Notes under the pieces: generated by a model | What the model saw: only the letters and a program-made list of their open reading frames with translations | What the model was told of the DNA's origin: nothing | Database searches by the model: none | Shown: positions 33,122-45,300 of the stretch, in pieces | Numbering within the stretch: position 1 is the first letter of the stretch | Layout: each line of letters begins with the position of its first letter | Position numbers and translations under genes: made by a program | DNA from: Chrysemys picta bellii | Lineage: Eukaryota; Chordata; Testudines; Emydidae | NCBI RefSeq assembly: GCF_011386835.1 | Contig: NC_088805.1 | Span: 18,410,836 to 18,474,835 of the forward strand | Reading direction: 5' to 3' | DNA length: 64,000 nucleotides

Positions 33122-33310
33122 GGCAGGGATAGCTCAGTGGTTTGAGCATTGGCCTGCTAAACCCAGGGTTGTGAGTTCAATCCTTGAGGGGGCCACTTAG
33201 GGAGCTGAGGCAAAATCAGTACTTGGTCCTGCTAGTGAAGGCAGGGGGCTGGACTCCATGACCTTTCAAGGTCCCTTCCAGTTCTAGGAGATAGGATATC
33301 TCCTTTAATT
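33122..33310 (+). mobile_element. tRNA-derived turtle SINE (Cry-type, pol III)
   Basis: The head contains an A box 'tagctcagtgg' (33130-33140) and a B box 'gagttcaatcc' (33173-33183), both close to pol III consensus, with 'ggcctgctaaacccaggg' in the anticodon region. The body 'aaatcagtacttggtcctgc', 'ggactccatgacctttcaag' and 'cccttccagttctagga' is the standard turtle SINE body. The tail is AT-rich. A possible short target duplication 'aatatt' flanks it. The head descends from a tRNA (Lys-type according to literature on turtle SINEs). Confidence 0.9.
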
Positions 33311-36300
33311 TATTTAATATTAGGGCTACTTATCCTCTCTCCAGCAATGCAACATTTATGTCCCCAAACCATGGTAAATCCAGACACCAGCCCTTTATAG
33401 ATTGCAGCTGATAAACTCTGCATTTACAGTACAAGCTTAGAATTTTAGTACATTTTAGTACATCTTTGAATTTTTTGCTCATATCAAGAGTCCTAGGAAG
33501 GAGAGACAGATACATTTAAACACAAGTGACAAGTGGGATCATCTGTGAATTAGCCACGGGTTTATGCCCAAATGCATTTGGGAGTGGGGAACATTATTCA
33601 AGGACCAGTGCACCCATTCAGCCTCATTACCCCTGCCATGTTTATCTTCCACCTCCATATCAAGAACCTCATAACATACCTATTGTAGTCAGAGGGAATC
33701 TCTCCTTGGACTTTACAGGGAATTAGAACAACCCCAATTATACTTGCCTGAGGGGATCATTTGTAGGATGCAAGTGTATCCAGTTTGTAGGGTTGATTTT
33801 GAATTTATTTAGTTTATTTATACAATAAAATAGCATTAAAAAAGTCTCAGCAGATTGCCAAAGAGACAGGAAATGATCAACTATATCATGTTAACAAATA
33901 TACAATACCACTTCTTATTACCACATGAACTGCTGCAGTTTAAATACAGCAACATTTCTGGTTTTACTTTTTTGTTCATTTATTGTCAACAACATGCCTT
34001 GTTTGTTTCTGAAGGAGTTCAACGCCCAGTAAGTGACATGTCAAAAAGCTTTTCAAATGTAAATAGTCTTCAAAAGACATTCTAGGTTTTGGTTTTTGCT
34101 CTGCCCTCTATTTCATGAATGATGTAAAAGCCAAATTAATTTTAAAGCAAACTGCTTTAGTTGAATTTTTTAAAATGTGCAAGGCAAAACAGCTTTCTGT
34201 GTAACTTTAACAGGTTTTTTGCAAAGATCATGGAAGGAAGTGCAAGTGTCTGTAAATCATCATTATAGATCTTATGAGCACTTTCAGGATTATCTAAATC
34301 CGATTGGCTGCTCTTGGAGGATTTTTCTCCCCTTTGTCTTTTGAGGTCTAGGAGTGTCAAGTTTGTAAACTACTGCTTTCTCACATGCTGGACCTGCTTT
34401 TTTTATTATTGTTCCTTGAAGTTTTTACATGAATACACTGTCATGATATGGAATTTAGATGTACCAAAGTCCGGTAACTCAAAGCTAAAATGACTACTGG
34501 AGCCATAACCCTGCGCCTTTGCAAATACACAAGACTCTTGTTCTGTCAAACTGAACTACAGTAGTGACTCTATAGCTAAATCCTCAATCTTGGAAGGTGT
34601 GGGTACATCTGGGTGCCAAGGTCAATCCATGCAGAGCAGTTTGAAGGATCGAGGCCTTAGGTTGTAAATGTTTATAGCGTAAGTCAGATTTCATTAATCC
34701 CCCACTTAATGTGTTCACCTCCCCCCTCAAAAACAAAAAAAACAAACAGCTTCTTTTTACCTAAAATTTTAAGGTGTGATTGCTGCCCAAAGGAGAATTT
34801 ATAAGGAGGAAGTGGTTAATCTGTTTGTGTGTATGTGTGTGGGAATGGAGGGAGATTTGGAAGTTGATAATGCTTCAGACTGAGAAATACTACATATGTA
34901 AATTATGTATCGTTAGATAGTGTTTCTATAGTAGTAAGACCCTTGTATATAGGCAGAGCTAAATTTGTAATGAAAGAGGTGTCAGGGCTCAAGCAGTTTT
35001 ATTACTTTCATAACTGATGCGGCAACCCCAGAGGTGCCGGGGCTCTGAACTGCCAGAGCACTGTAGATAGGGAATGGGGATTGTGACAAAGCAAGCTGTC
35101 CCTGATGGCAATAAGAAAAGATCTTTTTTTTTTTTTTTGTCTTTCATTTTTACAGTGTAGACTCATTCTTCTAATTTACTTGTTAGGGCCCTGAGACAAG
35201 AGTGAGCCAGGGCTTTGTATTCTTCTCCACTGCAATCAGACTGGGAGGAGGGGAAGATCCAGGAAGAGTGTCCTGGGAAGTTTGTCCTTACCTGGGAAAT
35301 ATTTTCATGGTATTGCATACAACAGGCTTGTTCTGCTGAAATTGTTTGGAAAGATGGTCTTCCAGGCTTTCTTCCGTGGTACTTACAGATAGGGCATTGG
35401 AGGTGCTCTCCTTTTTGAAAGATTAATTGTATGTTGGAGAAAACTTTAGGGAGCTGGACTAACTGTTATGTCTATGTATGTAAAGCACCTTAATTCTTAA
35501 TAAACTGCTCCATTTCTTCTCTTATCTCCTTGTTACTAGTGAATGTTGTCTGGCCAACTCTCATGACTCTATTGTTAGTCTAGTAATACTTGTGGTTTTT
35601 TTTTTTTAACTTAAAACTCCAGTTTCTTGAGTTCTGTGATTATGTAAGAACCTCAGTTTTCCCATTAAAAAAGCTTCTAGTTCCTCATGTTTGAAATAAA
35701 TGCTTAAAAATGTGACACGTACCTTTTTAAAGCCTCAAAAACTTGAAGGCAAATATAGTCCCAAATCTATTCTTCATTAAAATGTTACTTTTTAAAGGTT
35801 TGGCTGATGATATTTGAATGCTGGAGGTTGGCAACATGGTGAATGAGGCATCGTGAATCATTGATATGGCTGGTGGCAGGGGCAAGTCATCGTTGTTATA
35901 GATACCATAACTGAATTGTTTAACGCATGTGCATTTAAATTCTTAGCTGTACTTCTGCACTGTTGTAAGTTTATTCGGACTCTTAATTATGCCATTTAAT
36001 ATCTTTTCTTTCAAAGTAGATATTCAAATTCTCAGCTTTAGAGCATCAATTGCATCTCTTCTGTCTGCTTGTTCTCATTTAGAAAAAATGAGAAACTGAT
36101 TCCTTCTGGTAATGCTATCATAAATAGCTTATTCTCTCTTGATGCTGGGTTAGGATAATATCAATGTACTGTAGCATTTTTTCAGAAGAAACACTAAAAA
36201 TATGGACTCTCTACTTAGCACTCTAGATTGATATAATTTCTGTAGCTAATTTAATGGGCAAAAAACACTCATTAAAAGTAGAGCCATAAAACTAGAAGAT

Positions 36301-37550
36301 TCTGCTCCAAATGGCATGTCTTTTGTTATCCTCTCTGACTTGGGTAACATTTAAATGTTTCTCTATATTTGTGGTCTGTCTGGTTTTTAAGCTCATGGTA
36401 ATCACCATAAAGTTACTTACCCCTCTCTCTCTCTCTCTCAAGTTTTGGTGGTTGTACAACTTGGTGCTTTGAAGGGAGGCTATTTTGGGTTTGAGAAACT
36501 TTAAGCGCTCTTCAGGACAGTTTTTTAATGTGACTGCAATAGTGATGGCTTGTTTTGGTTTTGAAATTCCAGAAACTTTTCAGTTGTGACTCCAGTGTGA
36601 ACATCCTTTATTTATAGAAGTTCTTTAATGATTTTTTTTCCCCAATGGGTGCCTAAATTAGGAATTGTACTAGAGCACAGAACACAAGTTTTGTATTCAT
36701 TCTCGTTCGTAGCCAAACTCATCTGATTAAACATAGTACTTCATGGTAACCTCATCAAAGGTGGTGCGGCACCATGGAAATCTGAAGTGTGGGTCTGATG
36801 CTTGCAAGCCCTTTGTAAAGACCTTCACCTGTGGTAATGCATTTCTGAAAATCTAAATAATATATAAATGGAGTCCTCTGCCAGTGTTGTCTGGATGTAT
36901 AGCTCTTAACCTCAAAACTCCAACTACATTTAGCCTGGAGCCTCACTCACGATTTAAAAAGCTTGGTTGTTTCTGCTAACCTCAGGGAAATACTAATTAT
37001 TATTATTTTATTTTGGTCCCCATTGAATGCTGCATTGACTGCAAGGTAAAGGTTTGAGAGCTTCAGTGCATGCTGCCCTGACAGTATTTGCTACTAGTTG
37101 GGAGAGGAGGGCTCACAGTGGGAAAAGCTGTGTTATTTTGACTGACGCGGGGATAGTATAATTGCCCTTAAGATAACAGGATGGATAAGGAGGAAAATTG
37201 TTTTTTAGCAATTAATAAAAACATAAGGCCCTTTCAGTGTCAGCAGCAAAATGACTATTTGAATCATGCATTGTGAGGAGGGAATGCTGCCTGGCATCAT
37301 GTTTCATGTGACTCATTTCATAGCATCAGGGCTACCATTTACTGAATGGAGTCACGAGAACAGAAAACAAGGCTCTGCTTTCATTTTAGAGCTGTTTTAA
37401 AAGCACCCGCCTGTAATGAGCAATTGCCTCACAAGCACTGAAAGGGAGAGAGTGAGACCTAATGTGTGGGTGAGGTTTAGCCACACAGGAGCATCAATAT
37501 TTAAATCTCAACTTCCAAAGCTTATTTCTGGGCAGAGAGTTTGTGGATCA
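33311..37550. other. Intron sequence with little recognisable content
   Basis: About 4.2 kb of AT-rich sequence with small homopolymers (poly-T near 35125 and 35597), a short CT run at 36424-36440 and a few AATAAA hexamers. No transposon ends, RNA genes or domain-like reading frames were seen. It is the longest quiet stretch in the intron and therefore the best place to look for conserved non-coding elements. Confidence 0.45.
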
Positions 37551-37618
37551 AGGCCTTGTCTACATGCAAAAGATTTTTGGTATAACTTAACTGTTTGTTT
37601 AAACTGACAGTTATTCTG

Positions 37619-37820
37619 ACAGGTTTCAGAGTGGTAGCCGTGTTAGTCTGTATCAGCAAAAAGAACGAGGAGTACTTGTGGCACCTTAGAGACCACATTG
37701 GGCCACCCTGAATATCACTACAAAAGTGGTTGTTGTTTTTTTTTCCTCCTGCTGATAATAGCCCACCTTAATTGATTAGTCTCATGATGGCTGGTATGGC
37801 AACAACCATTTTTTCATGTT

Positions 37821-37882
<62 letters not shown>

Positions 37883-38004
37883 TATCTATCTACTGTATTT
37901 TCCACCGCATGCATCCGATGAAGTGGGTTTTAGCCCATGAAAGCCTATGCCAAAATAAATTTGTTAGTCTCTAAGGTGCCACAAGGACTCCTCATTCTTT
38001 TTAT
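37619..38004. mobile_element. Penelope-like element fragment with 10-bp target duplication and internal TG repeat
   Basis: 'agttattctg' flanks the insert (37609-37618 and 38005-38014). The left end is 'acaggtttcagagtggtagc', then 'agtacttgtggcaccttaga'. The right end is the inverted 'ctctaaggtgccacaagga'. Between lie 'gcatgcatccgatgaagtgg' and a 58-base TG microsatellite. It is the largest of the four PLE end copies. Confidence 0.87.
37824..37881. repeat. (TG)n microsatellite inside the PLE copy
   Basis: An uninterrupted TG run of 58 bases. Confidence 0.97.
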
Positions 38005-38189
38005 AGTTATTCTGTTGTGTGGGCACTCATTCTGCTCCTTCCCTCACAATATAAGCTAGCAACTTTTCTGCAGGAATGAGAATATCCCTGTGGGTGGGCT
38101 AGGGGTGATGTTACACGGGTATAACTAAATTAGTTTAAATTCATACCTTGGGCTATACTGAAACTTTCCTATATAGACAAGGCCTAAAT

Positions 38190-39500
38190 TTCATCCTGAA
38201 GCCTGTCAAGTGTCTATATCTTAAGTTCTCTGGAAAACTGGGCTTTATGTAATGGAGTCATCAACCTAGCCGTAACTCTCTAGCAACACTGCAGTGGTTA
38301 TGGGCCACATGGGAAGACAAGTTTTGGGCTGAAGCTCAGTCACTGATAGTTGTATCTGCCAAGGGTGAGGGCTTTGGGAGCAGTGCAGAATTTTCCCTAG
38401 CAAATAACCCCTTCCTCAAATTACCGTTCTTCCCAGTGGGAGCTTCTCAGGAAAGATGTGGCCAACTTCAGTGGTGGTTGCCAACTGCTTAAAAGCTGCC
38501 TTGCTCACTGCAAGGAACAGTGATGATAATCTTGAGACAAAGCTGCAGATGTGCATCTTCCTGGAAAGAGGGGTGAGAGGAAAGGATGGCTCCTCAAAGG
38601 TTGAAAGAACAGAGGGGTGATGGTTGGGGGATCACCATGCCTGGGAAGTAGACTTTAAAGATGACTTGCAAAGAGAAAATAATTGAGCTTGTGCCCCTTT
38701 TAGAATCTTTGTTCTCTGTGGAGAATAGGGATCCTTCCTATTTTTTTGGTATTTTTGTCTCTCCCTCTGCCCCCCAATTCAAAGTCTCTTGTCCAGTCTG
38801 AAGGATGCCAGAGTAGCTGCTTCTATCCACACTACAACTTTCAACAAAGTGTAACCAGTTCATAGTATGGTTGGCATTAACTGTCTTATACCCATATGCC
38901 ACATAGTTAAAATTCTGTTAGTAATGGTGTCCCCTGTCAGAGATGGAGTTGGCACATCGTTGCCTTCTTGTAACTGGCTTGGCATACTTTTTCCAGCACG
39001 GAGGTGACTCCTAACCATAATGTGTTCACTGATTTTTGGCTAGTCTTCCTTCCTCAGGACATACCATAGTGCATTGATTCACATGCTATTGGTGCTGTTC
39101 TTTGCAGGTGTCCTTCTGGCACTCTGTCTCCTGCTGAAGCACTGAGGGCTGGCATGACATCCCAGAATGCACGGATATAAACACAAGAGATAGGGTGGTA
39201 GGTGTGGACAGGTGAACTTGGTTGTGAGGCCATAAGTGTTTGTGTGGACTGGATACGAACTGAATCATGTTATAACTGGCTGAGGTGATAGTGCTCCTAA
39301 TTTGTCACAAAAGCATGGTTAAAAGTTGTAGCATGAGCAGGGCCTTGGTGAAATTATGATACTACAGGAGACTGAGCAACAGGGAGGGGAAGAAATTTGT
39401 CAGCCTCTTAAAGTTTTAAACACTTGTTTGATTTTAATGATGAATGAATACTTGGGTGAAAATGGATTACCCCTTCTTTTCAGCTAGTGTGAGTTTACAC
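38190..39500. other. Intron sequence, possible diverged MITE pieces
   Basis: 'tatccacactacaactttca' near 38823 and 'ggttaaaagttgtagcatga' near 39317 are weakly inverted, hinting at an old palindromic element of about 500 bp. The evidence is too thin to call. Confidence 0.35.
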
Positions 39501-39666
39501 TGGCCATGTCTACACGAGGGGAAAAAGGGGGTGTCAGCTAACATGTTAGACTCCACCTGGGTATTTACCTCAAGCTACAGCTTGCTCTGTTTATGTCAGA
39601 ATATTAATGTGATAGCTAATGCATATTAAAAACTGCATCTCTTTTTTCCTGGTGAACACAAGGCCA
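39501..39666. mobile_element. MITE with 'tggccatgtctacac' ends
   Basis: 'tggccatgtctacacgagg' and 'cctggtgaacacaaggcca' form inverted termini. The interior 'cagctaacatgttagactcc' resembles the element at 16982-17200. Confidence 0.65.
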
Positions 39667-39875
39667 ATAACTGTCGGAGGTAGGGGACAGCGAACCAGGG
39701 AAGAACAGACCTGGCATTCTGGATGCCTTTTAAAATATTATTTGCTAATTTTTAAGCTTAATACAAAGATAAACAGATTAGAAATGTACTTATAGTTTGA
39801 CTTACTACAGTGAAGTGTGTGAAGACTCCATCATAAGATTACACTGTATTTGATTGGCTGCTACTCTCTTTAAAG

Positions 39876-40620
39876 TAGGGACGGGCATCAGATTTCTGAA
39901 ATTGTATGGCGGGCCGGTTAGGGGAGGCTGTGCCTCCCCAAACAACCAGGCATGGCCTGGCCTCCGACCCCCTGCTTCTCGCCTCCTGACGCGTCCCCCC
40001 ACCCGGACTCCTGCCCCATCCACCCCCCCGCTCTCTGTCCCCTGACCGCCACTGGACCCCCCCGCCCCATCCAACACCCCCTCCTTCCTGACTGCCCCCC
40101 TCCCGGAACCCCTGCCCCATCCAACCACCTCTTCTCCCTGACCGCCCCCAGACCCCCTGCTCCTAACTGCCCCCCGCTGCCCCATCCAACCCCTCCTTTC
40201 CTTCCTGACTGCCCCCCCAGGACCCCTGCTCCCATTCAATCCCCCCCTGTTCCCTGCCCTCTGACTGCCCCGACCCCTAGCCACACCACTGACCCCTAGC
40301 CACTCCTCAAACTCTCCTGCCCTCTATCCAACCCCCCCGTTCCCTGTCCCCTTAACACGCTGCCTGGAGAACCGGAGGCTGGCGGCGCGGCTGCACCAGG
40401 ACAGGCAAGCCGTGCAGCACAGAGCACCGGGTCAGGCTGGGCTCTGCAGCTGCGCTGCCCCAGGAACTCACAGCCCCGCTGCCCAGAGCGCCGGCGGCCC
40501 AGTGACCTGAGGCTGTGGGGGAGGGAGGATAGCAGGGGAGGGGCCGGGGGTGAGCCTCCCGGGCCAGGATCTCAGGGGCCAGACAGGATTGTCCCGCGTG
40601 CCGTAGTTTGCCCACCTCTG
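39876..40620 (-). mobile_element. hAT non-autonomous element with C-rich minisatellite core
   Basis: Ends 'tagggacgggcatcag' and 'gtttgcccacctctg' are inverted. Flanking 8-mers 'ctttaaag' (39868-39875) and 'ctctaaag' (40621-40628) agree at seven of eight positions, as for hAT. The right part is GC- and CpG-rich non-coding sequence and the core is a C-rich tandem array. Open frames of 85-160 codons on both strands follow from base composition. I see no domain in them. Confidence 0.82.
39955..40345. repeat. C-rich degenerate minisatellite
   Basis: Variants of 'ccccctgccccatccaaccc' and 'ttcctgactgccccccc' recur with a period of roughly 40-50 bases. The complementary strand carries many G runs and could form G-quadruplexes. 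Confidence 0.8.
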
Positions 40621-41079
40621 CTCTAAAGTGTTTGTCACAGACACTATTTTGAACTAATAGCTAATGCCACGAGTAGGCAGCTACTTAATACTACTAAACT
40701 TAAGAGCTGGAGCAGCAATTCTGTTTTTAAGCATATGATACATAATGCTGCCAGTTACTGATGCATTTAGTGCTGCAACAGATTCATAATGCTATAATTA
40801 GCAACACTTGGCCTATATTAATGTTACTAATTATATTATTATGAAGTCATTTGTATTTAAACTTAATGGCTTCACGTAAAACCATTTTAGTCCCATGCCT
40901 GTAGCTATGAAGGAGTAATTCTAGGCCAGTTTTTTGTCAGCATTCAAGCTTATGTTCCAGCTAACATGCCTTGAGTTGACATAAAAAACATGGACACATG
41001 ACAATCCTGGTATTCCTGTTGGCTTGAGTTCAGCTGTGCAACTAGCTTCAGGAGAAAACTGAGGCTGGGAATAAGCTGC

Positions 41080-41248
41080 TACAGTAACTCCTCGCTTAAT
41101 GTTGTCGTTAAGTTCCTGAAAATGCGCCTTTAAGCGAAATGATGTGAAGCAAAGCCAATTTCCCCATAAGAATTAATGTAAATGGGGGGGTTAGGTTTCA
41201 GGGAAATTTTTTTCATCAGCAAAAGTCTCTGTCTGTCTGTCTGTCTGT

Positions 41249-41293
<45 letters not shown>

Positions 41294-42081
41294 TAAGTTT
41301 TAAACAAAGAGTTTAAGACTGTACACAGCAATGATGCTTGTGAAGCTTGGTTGAGGTGGTGAAGTCAGAGGGTGGGATATTTCCCTGGGAATGCCTTACT
41401 GCTAAATGATGAACTAGCTTTTGGCTGAGCCCTCAAGGGTTAACCCATTGTTGTTAATGTAGCTTCATACTCTACAAGGCAGCACTAATGGAGGGAGGGG
41501 AGACAGCATGGCAGACAGAGAGACCCACCCTGTGTGAGAGAGAGATGCGCATTGCCCCTTTAAGTACACTGCCTTGTTAAGTAGATCATCAAGTTGAGAC
41601 AGCAGCTGCTCCTGAGCCCTGTCCTGTTGTGTTCTCCCCCCCCCCATGGAGATGGGGTAAGTGGGGTGCAGGAGCAGAGGGAAGGGGGACACCCTGACAT
41701 TAGCCACCCTCTCTCCCCCTGCTGAGCAAGCAGGAGGCTCCCGGGAGCAGCTGCAAGGCACAGGGCAGGAGCAGCACATGGCAGTGGGGGGAGGGACAGC
41801 TGAACTGCCGGCAATTGATAGCTTGCTGGGTGGTTGCCACGCAGGGAACTTAGGGGAGCGGGGAGCTGATGGGGGGAGGAGGGGGCTGCTGGTCCACCCT
41901 GGTTCTAAGCCCACGCCAGCTATCTCCAATGGACTGCTCTTTTTGCAGGCAGTGGACAAAGCAGGCGGCTGCCAAACAATGTTATAAGGGAGCATTGCGC
42001 AACTTTAAACGAGCATGTTCTCTAATTGATCAACAATGTAACAATGTTAACCGGGACGACTTTAAGTGAAGAGTTACTGTA
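41080..42081. mobile_element. Tigger/pogo-like non-autonomous DNA transposon
   Basis: Ends 'tacagtaactcctcgctta' and 'aagtgaagagttactgta' are inverted repeats bounded by TA, the mariner-superfamily target. Sub-terminal 'tcgttaagttcctgaaaatg' and 'gcctttaagcgaaatgatg' recall Tigger-type ends. About 1 kb long, it contains a (CTGT)n(CA)n repeat and a GC-rich middle. Reading frames of 84-176 codons in it show no transposase motif. Confidence 0.82.
41227..41291. repeat. (CTGT)n(CA)n compound microsatellite
   Basis: Six CTGT-type units are followed by about 40 bases of CA. It lies inside the Tigger-like element. Confidence 0.95.
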
Positions 42082-42132
42082 CTTAACATGTTTGCTATTC
42101 CAATAGCAGCAATGTTTACCTTCTGTCTGTCT

Positions 42133-42135
<3 letters not shown>

Positions 42136-42174
<39 letters not shown>
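42136..42174. repeat. (TG)n microsatellite
   Basis: A TG run of 39 bases starting just outside the Tigger-like element. Confidence 0.97.
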
Positions 42175-42177
<3 letters not shown>

Positions 42178-42584
42178 AATGCAGAGTGGTGGGGAAAGGT
42201 AAGACTTTTTTTTTCTCAAGAGAGAACATAGGTTACAAGGAAAATTATTCCATTAAGTTAAATTGATCAATATTTTGGAAAGTATTAAAAATCTATGGGT
42301 TTCTAATATTAATTTAGTTCTTCCATAGATGTGTGAAATATAAGTACCTTTTATTAAAGCCCTGGCAGCGTGCTAGGCACTGAATTGATAAGCTTGAAGT
42401 TGTAGTCCAAAATATTTGGTCTTACGTAAGTGGCAGCTTGCTGATGATGGCTTTGTATTGTTTTAGCACTGAACTTGAGAATGGAGAAATTCATTTCAAT
42501 AAGTACCTATATCTGTTAGAAGAACTGAATAATGATGTTGTCCAATTTATCTCTGAAGAGTCTTTCTCTTTTGTTTACTTTAAG

Positions 42585-42665
42585 ACCTGTCTATACTATA
42601 AAGATAACAATGTTTAAAACTGTTATTGAAACATGGTTTTAAACCAACAATATAATTTCTTGTTT
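42585..42665. repeat. MITE terminal fragment
   Basis: 'aagacctgtctatactataa' followed by 'aactgttattgaaacatgg' resembles the left end of the other MITEs. No right end was found. Confidence 0.45.
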
Positions 42666-43023
42666 GGACAATAAAAACATCTTACAATGGTTAGGAAATG
42701 TTCAGCTAAAACATACTTCCTTAATGTTGGGGTTGACTGGAAAATGGAAAGACGTCAAGAAAAACATTTTTGTCCGCTTTCTGATCAACTCTGCTTAACA
42801 GGATTATAATAATAATAATAATTATATAAATAAAATATTTTTACTGGCCACTGTGGGGAAAATTTGCAAAAACATCTAAGCCCTATTGATTTTTTTTTTT
42901 CAATGGATCTTAGGCCTTTGGCAGTAAAACTCTTACTGAAGCCATTCTAACCTTTTGTCGTATCCAATACTGAGAAGTTACAGAATTGGAATGTCCCTTG
43001 CTAATGCAGCTGCATTCATAGCT

Positions 43024-43115
43024 TGTTAAGACTGTAAACTTTTTGGGGCAGGGACTCTCTTTATCTGTTTTGTACAGCACTGGACATTCTTCCTGTACAT
43101 AAGTAATAGAGCCAT
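43024..43115 (+). repeat. LINE-type 3' tail remnant (L2/CR1-like)
   Basis: 'aagactgtaaactttttggg' followed by 'gcagggactctctttatctg' and 'tgtacagcactgg' is a common tail in reptile and bird genomes. Only the tail is present. Confidence 0.6.
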
Positions 43116-43594
43116 TGTCTAGCAAGAGACTTGCAATAATCTGTGATTTAGTTTCATTAAAGTGTAAAGATCGTTTTTCCTCATTACCCTGCTAAGCTTT
43201 CTCTTTTCAAACGGAAGTTACTTGGAGAGTGGCAGCTTCTCTTACATACAGCCAGATGACTGGTCTCCTGGTGTCACCAGCTGAAAGCGGAGGTAGGACT
43301 GCAGAGAGATGACTCAGAACAAGCTTATTGAAGGTGTTTACAAGTATAGATTACAGCTTTCTGAAACGACCAGGAGTACAACCTAAATCTAGGACTGCAG
43401 CTCATAAGCTTCAGTTCAGTTTTTTTGCATTCTTGGAGCACCTCGCCAAAGGACCCCAGGCCCTAGGTTTCTTATACAGCAGAATTGCTCACACTAACTC
43501 AATTTCTGCTCCTGCCCTTCTGACTCACTCTTTAAACTAGTCACACCTGGACTGGATATAGATGATGTTGAATAGCAGCATTTCCAGGGAGTGG

Positions 43595-43665
43595 CTGACC
43601 CAGTGGTTCCCAAACAGTGGTCCATGAATAACTGGTAGGTCACATGGTGCTGGCTATTCCTCATT
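43595..43665. repeat. hAT MITE-like end fragment
   Basis: 'cagtggttcccaaacagtgg' is the typical left end of 'cagtggttctcaaac' hAT derivatives. No partner end was found, so it is a tentative truncated copy. Confidence 0.45.
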
Positions 43666-43719
43666 TCTAGCTTCTTCGACAGGTCTGTAGAAGGAGCTAG
43701 AAACAAGAACTAACCAGCA

Positions 43720-45268
43720 TAGGCTGCTGCTACAGAAGGAAGCAGGAGCCAACTCCTGAAGGTGACAGCCACCTCTTGCGGAGAAGGAACAACACAGCTA
43801 TTCCAAGGGGTAAAGGGAAATGAGTTGCAGAAGAAGGATGCACTGGGGTGAGGAGGGTTAGGGAACAGAACACAGGCAGGAAGGGGAGAGGGAATGAAGA
43901 ACAAAATAATTAAATGCCTTTTGTTATCCAAAAAAGACCATGCAATTGAATTCAAAATGTCAGAAAATGTTTCCATGTAACAATTGCTGTAGCTGTCACA
44001 GATTTGGATGAGTAGAATTGTGTGGATTATGAACATCTACAGGTCCTAGGGAGAAGGACAGGAAGAAAGAATAGAGCCACCACCCTTATACTTCAGGGTC
44101 TCTGCTCTCAAGAAATGTGACCTGCTTTGTCCAGAGACAAGTAGAAAAAAATCACTGGCCCAAAAGGAGCTGCTCATCAAAATTCCACTCCTAACTCTTA
44201 CACATTTTTACACGTGTGCCAAGCTATTTAAAAAAATCCATCTTTATTAGCTATTTTAAAATGCATTAGAAAAATCAAGCAATCACTCAAACATCTGGTG
44301 CTGACATCAGCTCTTTCCCTAGAAAAGCAATTTCACTTACATTAAGTTAATGTAAAAGAGCATTTGAAATTTCAGTGGAAACCATTGTTCAGGCACAAAC
44401 ATACTGTAGTTCCTTCAGGATTATTTCATGAGAGATCTGCAGCATCACGTACAACAGAGTCACCGGAAGAACTGAAGGTGTCATGGAACTCAATCTTAAC
44501 ATAAAGAAGAGAAAAGATGGTAGTTGTCCTACTTTCTGTTTATATGGTATATTTGGCATTTCAGGATGCATCCATCCTATTAAAACATTTGGTATAGAGA
44601 ACAAAATTAGCTTGTTTTAAAAGTTTGGGCTATCTTATTTCTAATGTAGCCTATAATACAATGAAGTAAATCTATCGAGTAATAGGCTGAACAAACAGCT
44701 TCATGTCTCCATGACTACTTATGGATCTGGCTCTGTGAACTACTATTGGGTTGGGTTGTTCTGCCAGCAGTTCACTGGTGCCAAGTGGCTGTGTCTATGG
44801 TTCCATTTCCACACCTGTAAAATGAGTAATTTTTCTTTAGGGAAGTAACTTCAGGAGTGTTACTGTATGTCACTGTCTAAGTTGACCATTTAAGAATCAG
44901 AATTAGTGTTATCTCTCATCCTTGCATCATGGTGAAGGGGCAGAGGTGCTAAGAGATCCTTTAAGATGCTCTAAAGTGCCATGTATTCTACTATAGATTT
45001 AAAAAAAAATGTAATCTGTAGATATTCTCCTCCACAGTAATTCCAGATCCATCTGTCTCAGGGAGCGAAAAAGAGGACTTCAGAGTAAACCCTGGTTTTC
45101 CATATGTGTCTGCAGTTTTACTACTACATTGGAGCATTGAAAAGGCTAGGCAATCTTAGTTTGAATTCTTAAGCACCAGCATGTTCTTAGTTAATCAGTA
45201 AAAATGTTTTTAATCTGTTGATGTGGAAAATGGAGAGCCAAATGGCTTCATGAATCCAATTCATTCAT

Positions 45269-45300
<32 letters not shown>

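Larger units (their letters stand above)
37551..38185. mobile_element. MITE split by a Penelope-like insertion
   Basis: Outer ends 'aggccttgtctacatgcaa' and 'tatatagacaaggcct' are inverted repeats, and inner segments 'tataacttaactgtttg' and 'tataactaaattag' also relate. The MITE sequence stops at 37618 and resumes at 38005, with a PLE copy between. Confidence 0.75.

Noticed and set aside
38460..38485. 'gccaacttcagtgg' as a candidate ZDHHC8 exon (A-N-F-S)
   Set aside because: It is not followed by M-A-T-F-M-D-P-G and lacks splice sites at the right places.
39805..40299. Long open frames (up to 159 codons) on both strands, Gly/Arg-rich or Pro-rich
   Set aside because: They are translations of the C-rich minisatellite in a hAT element, present in several frames at once and without any domain.
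41465..41995. 176-codon frame on the minus strand
   Set aside because: It lies wholly inside the Tigger-like element, overlaps other open frames on both strands and shows no transposase motif.
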